DNA from: Symbiodinium natans
Taxonomy: Eukaryota; Sar; Dinophyceae; Suessiales; Symbiodiniaceae
Length of the DNA: 20,000 nt
Assembly (NCBI GenBank): GCA_905221605.1
Contig: CAJNDS010002333.1
Span: 70,001-90,000, forward strand
Reading direction: 5' to 3'
The notes beneath the pieces are model-generated. The model searched no databases and was not told where the DNA came from. It saw only the letters and a program-made list of their open reading frames with translations. The translations under genes and the position numbers were made by a program. Of this stretch, positions 7,804 to 15,272 are shown in pieces (within the stretch, counting starts at the first letter, position 1; each line of letters starts with the position of its first letter).

Positions 7804-7910
7804 GGGTTTAGGGTTTAGGGTTTGGGGTTTAGGGTTTGGGGTTGGTTTGGGGTTTAGGGCTTGGGGTTTCGGGTGTAGGAGTTTGGCGTCGCAGGGCTTT
7901 AGGGTTTGGG
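7804..7910 (+). repeat. Degenerate TTTAGGG/TTTGGGG tract
   Basis: Alternating GGGTTTAGG and GGGTTTGGGG words, decayed toward 7910. Confidence 0.75.
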
Positions 7911-8327
7911 TTTCATAGTACACATTGTTTAGAGTACAAGCCAGCAATTCAGACATAGTAACAGTGATCATGAGAAACCGACTGTAATAGTACCGGTAGT
8001 GCAATGCTTCTACTGAAGCCCCAAGTTAGAGTTAGTAGCTCGTGTCATAGTAATACTCGGAGTACAAATCATAGCAGTCATAGTCTTCACGTAGCACTCC
8101 TACTGATACAGCAACTTACAACTCAGAAGATATGCAATTTTCAGCGCATGGAAAATCTTAAAGTAGTGACGACTACCCATACTGCAGCTTCGGCTCCGTG
8201 CTTAAGGGAGGGGGTGTCATGGGGGTAGGTACCTGGGGGACCTTCGGTAAGCTTAGGGAGCCTTGGAGTATTAGGGCACCTTGGGTTGCATGCCGCCCTC
8301 CCTCAAGGACCCCCTATAGCTGTACTT
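7911..8327. other. Unassigned sequence, no gene seen
   Basis: AT-richer unique sequence with short frames on both strands (for example 8004-8228 +) and no recognisable domain or strong codon bias. Confidence 0.45.
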
Positions 8328-8394
8328 ATGACTGTACTTAAAACCATTATTAGGGCACTGGAGGGGCTTATAAGTGGGTTATAAGTACAGTCAT
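8328..8394. repeat. Inverted repeat, 18-bp arms
   Basis: ATGACTGTACTTAAAACC (8328-8345) and GGTTATAAGTACAGTCAT (8377-8394) pair at 17 of 18 positions around a 31-nt loop. Probably another fold-back element, though its outer limits are unclear. Confidence 0.6.
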
Positions 8395-8546
8395 CATTGG
8401 TTAATTAGTACCATGAGCCTCGAAGTAAGTGCCGTGTGCAGGTGCAGTCTGAGTACGCGCCTTGGTCGCAGAGCACCGGTGCCGAAGTCCACCCTGCTTT
8501 CTCTCGCCCGTAGATCGAGCACGGTAGGGTTTCGGGTTTGGGGTCT
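8395..8546. other. Unassigned sequence, possible upstream lipocalin exon
   Basis: After GTGCAG (about 8440-8455) one + frame reads VQSEYAPWSQSTGAEVHP before a TAG. It might be an upstream exon of the lipocalin-like gene, but nothing confirms it. Confidence 0.2.
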
Positions 8547-8662
8547 ATCTTAGGGTAGTCTCATGGGCCCCCTAGTACGGTCCCTATGTAAGGGGTTTAT
8601 AAGGGGTCCCCCCTCTAAGGGCCCCATACTAAGGGACCATGTAACTTACCCTGAGAGTCTAG
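8547..8662. mobile_element. Short fold-back element, family copy A
   Basis: The left arm (about 8548-8584: TAGGGTAGTCTCATGGGCCC, then CTAGTACGGTCCC) pairs imperfectly with the right arm (about 8618-8655: GGGCCCCATACTAAGGGACC, then ATG and TTACCCTGAG). It shares both arms with a second element at 11791-11950, which marks it as a dispersed family. Confidence 0.55.
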
Positions 8663-8722
8663 GGCTTTGGGTTTAGGGTTTGGGGTTTAGGCTGTAGGGT
8701 TGAGGCTGTAGGGTGTAGGGGT
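8663..8722 (+). repeat. Degenerate TTTAGGG-like tract
   Basis: GGGTTTAGGG and GGGTTTGGGG words merging into GGCTGTAGGG variants, just before the first lipocalin-like exon. Confidence 0.65.
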
Positions 8723-8762
8723 TCGTGATCGCAGACCGCGCGCCTGCCGCTTGACGTCACAG

Positions 8763-11700
8763 CACGCCTGCCTCAATGGAGGTCCGGAGCAAGTTCGACC
8801 TCAGCAAGTTCTGGGGCGTGTGACCTGATCCTCGAAACCCAAACTTTTACACCTCTAGTAGAGTTGAGCCGAGGGTGTTGGGGTTTAGTGTTCTTTGTTT
8901 TTTTGGGCCTCGGCCCGCTCCAGGTACTACGAGATCGCGTACCACGACAGCACGCAGCCTCGTCGGTGGCCTATCAAGGCCTTGGAGAGTACGTTGGGGG
9001 TTACAAAAATAGGGGACCTAGGGTTTAGGGTCAGGGTTTAGGGTTTAGGGTTTAGGGTTTAGGGTTTAGGGTTTAGGGTTTAGGGTTTAGGGTTTAGGGT
9101 TTAGGGTTTAGGGTTTAGGGTTTCGGGGCTCATCTCAGCTCCAGCAGATCCAGGGAACCGAAGCATCGCGAGCGAGAGTGCCCCGCGTGTCGTGAGGCCT
9201 CCTGCCAGCGCTCTGTCAAGTCCCCGCACCCGGGAGATGAGAAGAACTACAAGGACCCCTTTGGAGGTTTAAGGGGAGTTGCAAGTAAGGTCATAAGGGG
9301 TCATAAAGCAAAGGTACCATGAATTCTACTTAGCCCTACTTCTAGCTACCCATGAACCTCAAAGAAACACCACTTGCCTGAAATTCTCCAAGATTCTTTT
9401 CCTAAACCGATCCCAAGCGTCCCCACAGAGCCCCCCAAAAAAACTAAGCCTCAATGGGGTCGCTGGGTCGATGGAGGACCTCTTCTCTTTGAACGTCGGC
9501 CTTGGAGGAGGGGTCAATGCGGTCTGTGATCTCGAGAGCCTCGGCCCAGTTAAGGGAGGGCTTTGTGTGGGTTCAGGGGGGTGCCGCAAAGATCCGCAAA
9601 GATCGGCATGTCGGAATCAGTGGTGTGAATGTGGTGCGCAGGGAGGGTTGCGGCATGTGTTGCGAAGGCTCCTTCTTGGCCAAGACACCAACGGCAAAGA
9701 ATGGTGTGTCGCTGTCTTTCTTTCCCCCCCCCTGCTTGTCCAGGCCTCCACCCAGCTTCCTTTCGGGGTCGCTTGAACAAACCTCTCACTTTTTAGGACA
9801 GCAGGTTTGGGAGCGGCCGTCGTCGGAGGCCTCCTCCCACCAGACCTCCATGGGCCTCCAATGCACGGTGGGCCTTGCGCCACGCTTAAACCCATTTTGA
9901 AGGCACAGGCCCTCTGATACTGTATCAGCTCTGCGCTCACCTCAGAAGTAGGGAAATGCTCGTGGCTTTTAATTTTGTGCCGCCCTCACAGTGGTGGACT
10001 CGGTTCCGCGCCACCCTCAGAAGCAGCGGATGGCCCATGTGCTGTGAATGGCTGCAGGGCTTCCGAGATTCTGAGCAGGCTTGAGGTCGAAGGCAGCCCT
10101 CCCCTAAGCCACAAATGTATGCAGGTTCAACATCACGAACCAGCCGGGGGTGTTCCTTGGGCACTGGCCGGGGAGCCCTGGGTTCTTGGGATACGAGGGA
10201 GCTTAGTATGTAGGGGCGCGGTAGAGGTCTAAGGGCCCTAAACCCTAAACCCTAAACCCTCTTTGGGGTGATCCCGCGGAATCAGGGTTTAGTTATGGTC
10301 CAGGGTTTTGAGCTTGGGGTTTTGAAATTTCCATCAAGGGCTTTTTACAAGTTCAGCAAAGAGGGTGGCAGGGTTTTGAGGGGACCCTGAAGTAGAGAGA
10401 AGGCGAGTTATTCAGGCGAGCTAGGTATGCTGTGGGGGTTCTACCTTCTAGAGGAAGATTCAGGGGGGTTTAGGGCTCGTTAACCCCCCCTCCCCCTAAA
10501 CCCTTAACCCTTAACCCTTAACCCTAAACCCTAAACCCTAAACCCTAAACCCTAAACCCTAAACCCTAAACCCTAAACCCTAAACCCTAAACCCTAAACC
10601 CTAAACCCTAAACCCTAAACCCTAAACCCTAAACCCTAAACCCTGAACCCTGAACCCTGAACCCTGAACTCTAAAAACCCTAAACCCTAAACCCTAAACC
10701 TGGCGTGGGCCCAGGTCGGGCCATTCCTTCTTCAACCCGAACCTAACGGACATCGCGAATACTGTGGTGGACGTGGCCTGGCCAAGAGCTTTGGGTTTAA
10801 GGCTTCAGGCTTCTCATAGGGTTCTCATAGGCGGGTTCAGGGGCGGGTAGGTACCTAGGGAATCTAGGGAACCTTAAGTTTGGGTTTAAGGCTTCAGGCT
10901 TTCTTTTTCTATTGCAGAGTTCAGGGCTTCGGCTCGGACGTATCGGCCTTCGGAGTTTATGAGGTGAGGGTCTGGATAATTGTAAACGCTTGCGCGCGCA
11001 GGAAAGGAGGAAAGAGGGTTTCTGCAAAAAAGGGTGTTTGAAGTGGTGGGGGGTTGGGGGGTTGGGGGGGTTGGGGGGGGTTTGGGGGGGTGGGGGGGGT
11101 TGGGGGGGGGGGGGGGGGGGGGGGGTGGGGGGGGGGGGGGTGGGGGGGGTTGTGCGCTTTGAGGACGAGGGGGCACCAGCTTTGGCATGGGGGAAGGGTT
11201 GAGTTAGGGGGAAGGAGGCCCGATCCGGGTCTGCTTGTTCCAGACGCTTCTCGGCAGGAAGCCGAGGCGAATTTCTTCAGTACGGGCGCTATCAAAAGAA
11301 TTAAGTCGTCAACTATATGAGTTGCGTCGTGAACCTGTGATGAACACTTGAGATAAGTTCCTTACCAAGAACCCCGGGTTGTTGCCATGATGTCGGCTGT
11401 GAGGGTCCATGAGACGCATCACCTAAACCCTGAACATGGGCTTTCCCAAAATAGGGGCACCCCTTTTGTACACCAAACAGAATAGAATCCCCTTTAAGGG
11501 ACCCCCGTAAACCCTAAACCCTAAACCCTAAACCCTAAACCCTAAACCCTAAACCCCCCCCAAAATGGGTACCCCTACTCGGAAACCCCGAACATCTGAG
11601 GTTGGTGTGGCCGTCAACGGCACCTACAACTGGACTCTTGAGTTCCAGTGCAAGCGCCTTCGCTGCAAGGGTTTAGGGTTTAGGGTTTAGGGTTTAGGGT

Positions 11701-12210
11701 TTAGGGTTTAGGGTTTAGGGTTTAGGGTTTAGGGTTTAGGGTCTGCAAGAGCCTAAAAACGCCCCCCCTAGGAGGCTTAAGCCTCCAGATGTCTGAGGGT
11801 AGTTTCATGGGCCCTTTCTATGGTCCCGATCTTCCTTTAAAGGGGTCTGATGTATGGGCCCCTTTATTTTTGTAAGATACGTAGGGGGTATAAATATAAG
11901 GGTTCCCCTCTTACGGGGCCCAGACTAAGGGACCACGCATACCCAAGCCGGTCTTCCCCAGCCGAAGCCCATAAGGTGGACTCTGAATGCTTAACTCGCA
12001 CCCGAAACCTCAACAGCAAACCCTGAACCCTAAAACCCAAAAAGCCCTCGACCCCTAAAACGTCGGCTGTAGCTCGACTTCGACCGATTTCTCAGAGGCC
12101 CTAAGCTGCCGAGGAACGATGACAACCCCGAGCGGGGCATCAGATTTGCGGCTGTGAACTTCTACCACCGAAACCCCTTGATCGACGAGAAGGACTTGGG
12201 GGGGCCCTGA
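8763..12210 (+). CDS. Lipocalin-like protein, multi-exon gene (partly reconstructed)
   Basis: Lipocalins bind small hydrophobic ligands in a beta-barrel; ligand unknown here. Exons by frame and splice signals: 8763-8819 (SKFDLSKFWGV, donor GTGACC); 8924-about 8993 (YYEIAYHDSTQPRRWPIK); about 9145-9266 (ECPACREASCQRSVK, then NYKDPFG); a likely middle part in 9400-9720 (weak: EDLFSLNVGLGGGVN); 10715-10772 (SFFNPNLTDIANTVVD); 10925-10963 (GFGSDVSAFGVYE, donor GTGAGG); 11601-11670 (VGVAVNGTYNWTLEFQCKRL); 12098-12210 (GIRFAAVNFYHRNPLIDEKD, stop TGA 12208-12210). Landmarks in order: the G-x-W-type region (FWGVYYE), the Cys cluster, TVVD, WTLEFQC and AVNFYHR, as in algal lipocalin-like proteins. Phases agree across 8819/8924 and the last three junctions (10963/11601, 11670/12098); the phases around 9000, 9145 and 9300-10715 are unresolved. 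The Met at 8776 may not be the start; a signal-peptide exon would lie upstream. The introns hold telomere-type repeats. Confidence 0.6.
9017..9124 (+). repeat. Telomere-type (TTTAGGG)n tract in a lipocalin intron
   Basis: About 15 near-perfect TTTAGGG heptamers between the YYEIAYHD exon and the Cys-cluster exon. Confidence 0.93.
9260..9363. mobile_element. Short fold-back element at an exon/intron boundary
   Basis: The left end TTTGGAGGTTTAAGGGGAGT resembles the reverse complement of the right end (TTTGAGGTTCATGGGTAGC), and the match runs about 30 nt with small gaps. Its left end overlaps the end of the Cys-cluster exon (GGA G followed by GTTTAAGG), so the element supplies the candidate donor. 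Confidence 0.4.
9364..10230. other. Probable lipocalin intron and middle exon region
   Basis: Frames on both strands are open over 9471-9940 and none is clearly coding. A strong pyrimidine-AG acceptor lies at about 9715-9741 (TTTCTTTCCCCCCCCCTGCT, then TGTCCAG) and another at about 9782-9798 (CTCTCACTTTTTAG). The missing central part of the lipocalin-like protein should lie here. Nothing else is recognised between 9950 and 10230. Confidence 0.3.
10236..10260 (-). repeat. Short CCCTAAA tract
   Basis: Three CCCTAAA heptamers. Confidence 0.8.
10261..10490. other. Unassigned intron-like sequence
   Basis: G/T-rich sequence with GGGTTT words. No coding signal seen. Confidence 0.45.
10495..10702 (-). 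repeat. Longest telomere-type (CCCTAAA)n tract
   Basis: About 28 heptamers, mostly perfect CCCTAAA, with CCCTTAA variants at the left and CCCTGAA variants near 10640-10665. It ends about 12 bp before the acceptor of the TVVD exon (10713-10714). Confidence 0.95.
10790..10901. repeat. 23-bp direct repeat with 89-bp period inside an intron
   Basis: The word TTTGGGTTTAAGGCTTCAGG (extended by CTT) occurs at 10790-10812 and 10879-10901. Both copies are in the intron between the TVVD exon and the GFGSDV exon. The second copy overlaps the acceptor pyrimidine tract. Confidence 0.75.
11044..11152 (+). repeat. G-run tract with quadruplex potential
   Basis: About 110 nt of G runs of 5 to 24 bases separated by T or TT, inside a lipocalin intron. 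Its length is likely unreliable in sequencing. Gly/Trp-rich and Pro-rich frames across it are artefacts. Confidence 0.92.
11212..11319 (+). other. Exon-like patch within the lipocalin region
   Basis: After a good acceptor (GGGTCTGCTTGTTCCAG) one + frame reads ASRQEAEANFFSTGAIKRIK and stops at TGA (about 11320). It would interrupt the lipocalin if included, so it is either an alternative terminal exon or chance. Confidence 0.2.
11510..11556 (-). repeat. Telomere-type (CCCTAAA)n tract
   Basis: Six perfect CCCTAAA heptamers, in the intron just before the WTLEFQC exon. Confidence 0.92.
11671..11741 (+). repeat. Telomere-type (TTTAGGG)n tract starting at a splice donor
   Basis: Ten TTTAGGG heptamers begin directly at the end of the WTLEFQC exon, so the first repeat supplies the donor (AAGG followed by GTTTAGGG). 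The 7-bp word CTGCAAG stands on both sides of the tract (11663-11669, 11743-11749). Confidence 0.92.
11771..11786. repeat. Perfect 16-bp palindrome
   Basis: GGAGGCTTAAGCCTCC, identical to its reverse complement. It sits just upstream of the fold-back element copy B. Confidence 0.8.
11791..11950. mobile_element. Short fold-back element, family copy B
   Basis: Shares GAGGGTAGTTTCATGGGCCC and ATGGTCCC (left) and GGGGCCCAGACTAAGGGACC (right) with the element at 8547-8662; the arms are inverted relative to each other. The interior differs and is longer. It lies in the last lipocalin intron. Confidence 0.55.
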
Positions 12211-12370
12211 GTTGACCTCTCCGCTTCTCATCTGCGGGGTGTCCTCGTGAGCATCAGTGCCATGTTGGCTGCTCGAATCTCGGCCCGAGGCTTTCCCGCA
12301 AGTGCAGGAATAGGGACTTGAGAAGTCGTCAAGAAGTGCGACCGTCAACGCTTGTCTAGTCGTCGTTGCC

Positions 12371-13367
12371 ATGTCCTGCCTGTCGACTCCCTGGACTGTC
12401 TTGGCCGTCCCAGAGCTCCTAAAGAATGCAGACTGCCAGAGTGATGTAGCAAGCACTGTGGCGGCTGAGCACAGCGACATCGAAACTGTCGAGGACTCTT
12501 GCCCTTCTGAACTCCCATCGCCGCGCTCCAGTGGTACGGCTGACGCGTGTGATGAAGAGGAGGGCCCATGCAACGTGGTTGTGAGGAGCACGTTCATCGA
12601 TGTGGATGATGGCCGGAGCCTGATGCAACGCTACAGGCAGCTGCGCAGAGCCATGACCGATTCGGTCTTGGCGGGCGCCTTTGCCGAAGAGGAGGCCTAT
12701 GAGCCTGGGAGGTTCAGCGATGAACATGCCAAGGTGCAAGAGGCAGCTAACGCGCCCTGTGCACCTGTAGCGGCAGAGCCCGTGCCACAGGCCACAGAGA
12801 CCAGGACAGAGACGAGGACAGAGAAGGATTCGGCCAAGCGCACGACTCCTGAGCGTACCACGCTGATGCTTCGTAACATTCCGAACAATTATTGTCGCGA
12901 GATGTTCCTGGCTCTGTTGGATGAGCATGGCTTTGCTGGGCGCTACGACTTTGTTTACCTGCCCTGTGACTTCTACCGCCAGGCCAACCTTGGCTACGCT
13001 TTCGTGAACCTGGTGGACGGAGCGGCCGTCGACGAGCTGTGGCAGGCCTTCGATGGCTTCTCAGGCTGGTCCCTGCCCACGGCCAAGGTCTGCCAGGTGA
13101 GCTGGAGTGGCCCGCACCAAGGCTTCAAGGCCGGGCTGGGAGAAAGGGTTCACAGGTTCCTAGCGTTTAGGCTGACTGCTTTGAGGCTTTGTGGTGTTGC
13201 TTGCGTCTTGCACCCTTGTCCAGGCACACGTCGAGCGTTACAGGAACAGCCCTGTGATGCATCGCAGCGTGCCCGACGAGTACAAGCCCGTCATCTTCAA
13301 GAACGGTGTTCGCAAGAGCTTCCCACGACCGACCAAGAAGGTCAAAGCACCAACTGCAGGCTTCTGA
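12371..13367 (+). CDS. Mei2-like RRM protein, array copy 1
   Basis: Exon 1 12371-13129, a 94-nt intron 13130-13223, exon 2 13224-13367; 300 residues. Residues 162-280 form a Mei2-like C-terminal RRM (RRM_2 family): ERTTLMLRNIPNNY (RNP2-like), YDFVYLPCDF, ANLGYAFVNL (RNP1-like), AKVCQVSWSGPHQG. After splicing the domain continues as AHVERYRNSPVMHRSVPDEY. The N-terminal 150 residues are acidic, probably disordered, with VVVRSTFIDVDDG at 69-81. In other eukaryotes Mei2-like proteins bind RNA and act in meiosis or development; the dinoflagellate role is unknown. Unspliced, the frame is open to 13435 but loses the conserved tail. Copy-specific residues: A27, R87, A125, C130, Q140. The upstream flank (12211-12273) is unrelated to the inter-gene spacer, so this copy may keep the original promoter side. 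Confidence 0.85.
13130..13223 (+). other. 94-nt intron, GC-AG type (copy 1)
   Basis: The donor is AAG followed by GCCGGG and the acceptor is CCCTTGTCCAG. AGGC occurs at both edges, so the exact cut can slide without changing the product. The length is not a multiple of three, so read-through shifts the frame. The same intron, identical in sequence, is at 14581-14674, 16032-16125 and 17483-17576. A GT donor at 13097 (CAG followed by GTGAGC) is the alternative, but it would remove the conserved VSWSGPHQG. Confidence 0.75.
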
Positions 13368-13821
13368 GATCTTCTGAGGCTCTGCAAACTCTGGCCCTTC
13401 GCTTGCGCCACAACTGTGCAGCCCTGACCGGTTGAAGCGCAGTCTCTATGAGGCCTCCCACTCCCCAGGCCCGAATCCTTTTCAAACATGTCTGTACAGA
13501 AGGCAAGTGGACGCTCAGGCGTCTCTTGTCCAGTGCTGTTGAGCAGCGCAGGGCTGCCAGTGGTGAGGCATGGCTGCGCCCAGTCGGCGGTGGACCGGCG
13601 CCTGTAAAGCTGCAGGCCGAGACAATCACGGAATTCGTAGCAAAACATCTCTAGCATCTCTTGCATCTCGTGTGCATGTGCCGAGAGCCAGGTCCCTCAC
13701 GGTGCCTTTGCCTCAAGCTGTGCACGAATTTCGGCCCGATGCTTTCCAGCAAGTGCAGGAATAGGGACTTGAGAAGTCGTCAAGAAGTGCGACCGTCAAC
13801 GTTTGTCTAGTCGTCGTTGCC
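13368..13821 (+). other. Inter-gene spacer of the array
   Basis: 454 bp from stop to next ATG, repeated at 14819-15272 and 16270-16723. It must hold the 3' end of one transcript and the leader acceptor of the next. A pyrimidine-rich stretch ends in AG at about 13705-13715 (TGCCTTTGCCTCAAG), a possible trans-splice acceptor about 105 nt before the ATG. The 68-residue frame at 13448-13654 recurs in each unit but only because the DNA is duplicated. Confidence 0.5.
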
Positions 13822-14818
13822 ATGTCCTGCCTGTCGACTCCCTGGACTGTCTTGGCTGTCCCAGAGCTCCTAAAGAATGCAGACTGCCAGAGTGATGTAG
13901 AAAGCACTGTGGCGGCTGAGCACAGCGACATCGAAACTGTCGAGGACTCTTGCCCTTCTGAACTCCCATCGCCGCGCTCCAGTGGTACGGCTGACGCGTG
14001 TGATGAAGAGGAGGGCCCATGCAACGTGGTTGTGAGGAGCACGTTCATCGATGTGGATGATGGCCGGAGCCTGATGCAAAGCTACAGGCAGCTGCGCAGA
14101 GCCATGACCGATTCGGTCTTGGCAGGCGCCTTTGCCGAAGAGGAGGCCTATGAGCCTGGGAGGTTCAGCGATGAACATGCCAAGGTGCAAGAGGCAGCTA
14201 ACGCGCCCTGTGCACCTGTAGCGGCAGAGCCCGTGCCACAGGCGACAGAGACCAGGACAGAGACGAGGACAGAGAAGGATTCGGCCAAGCGCACGACTCC
14301 TGAGCGTACCACGCTGATGCTTCGTAACATTCCGAACAATTATTGTCGCGAGATGTTCCTGGCTCTGTTGGATGAGCATGGCTTTGCTGGGCGCTACGAC
14401 TTTGTTTACCTGCCCTGTGACTTCTACCGCCAGGCCAACCTTGGCTACGCTTTCGTGAACCTGGTGGACGGCGCGGCCGTCGACGAGCTGTGGCAGGCCT
14501 TCGATGGCTTCTCAGGCTGGTCCCTGCCCACGGCCAAGGTCTGCCAGGTGAGCTGGAGTGGCCCGCACCAAGGCTTCAAGGCCGGGCTGGGAGAAAGGGT
14601 TCACAGGTTCCTAGCGTTTAGGCTGACTGCTTTGAGGCTTTGTGGTGTTGCTTGCGTCTTGCACCCTTGTCCAGGCGCACGTGGAGCGTTACAGGAACAG
14701 CCCTGTGATGCATCGCAGCGTGCCCGACGAGTACAAGCCCGTCATCTTCAAGAACGGTGTTCGCAAGAGCTTCCCACGACCGACCAAGAAGGTCAAAGCA
14801 CCAACTGCAGGCTTCTGA
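13822..14818 (+). CDS. Mei2-like RRM protein, array copy 2
   Basis: Exons 13822-14580 and 14675-14818; 300 residues, same domains as copy 1. Distinguishing residues: E27, and S87 where the other copies have R, from CGC to AGC in the stretch before the QLRRAM helix-like segment. Exon 2 carries GCG and GTG where copy 1 has GCA and GTC for Ala and Val, silent in the spliced frame. Shares E27, the GCG codon, the GGCTGAAG downstream site and the CCCCAGCCCC site with copy 4, not with its neighbour copy 1. Confidence 0.85.
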
Positions 14819-15272
14819 GATCTTCTGAGGCTCTGCAAACTCTGGCCCTTCGCTTGCGCCACAACTGTGCAGCCCTGACCGGCTGAAGCGCAGTCTCTAT
14901 GAGGCCTCCCACTCCCCAGCCCCGAATCCTTTTCAAACATGTCTGTACAGAAGGCAAGTGGACGCTCAGGCGTCTCTTGTCCAGTGCTGTTGAGCAGCGC
15001 AGGGCTGCCAGTGGTGAGGCATGGCTGCGCCCAGTCGGCGGTGGACCGGCGCCTGTAAAGCTGCAGGCCGAGACAATCACGGAATTCGTAGCAAAACATC
15101 TCTAGCATCTCTTGCATCTCTTGTGCATGTGTCGAGAGCCAGGTCCCTCACGGTGCCTTTGCCTCAAGCTGTGCACGAATTTCGGCCCGATGCTTTCCAG
15201 CAAGTGCAGGAATAGGGACTTGAGAAGTCGTCAAGAAGTGCGACCGTCAACGTTTGTCTAGTCGTCGTTGCC

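Noticed and set aside
10495-10702. A true chromosome end
   Set aside because: The tracts are internal, in both orientations, and have genes on both sides; the window ends are not pure repeat.
12419-12928. 169-residue and 142-residue minus-strand frames inside each array unit
   Set aside because: They lie antisense to the RRM exons, have no recognisable domain, and recur only because the DNA is duplicated.
12371-13435. Unspliced 354-residue reading frame of the RRM gene (and its three copies)
   Set aside because: It loses the conserved Mei2-like tail. Copy differences are silent only in the spliced frame, so the 300-residue spliced product is preferred.
13448-13654. 68-residue + frame downstream of each RRM gene as a second gene
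   Set aside because: Conservation is explained by array duplication. In unit 4 the frame runs into unrelated sequence, and no domain or start context supports it.
13700-13716. Relict dinoflagellate spliced-leader sequence in the array spacer
   Set aside because: GTGCCTTTGCCTCAAG resembles the leader's GCCATTTTGGCTCAAG end only with several gaps. A pyrimidine-AG acceptor explains it equally well.
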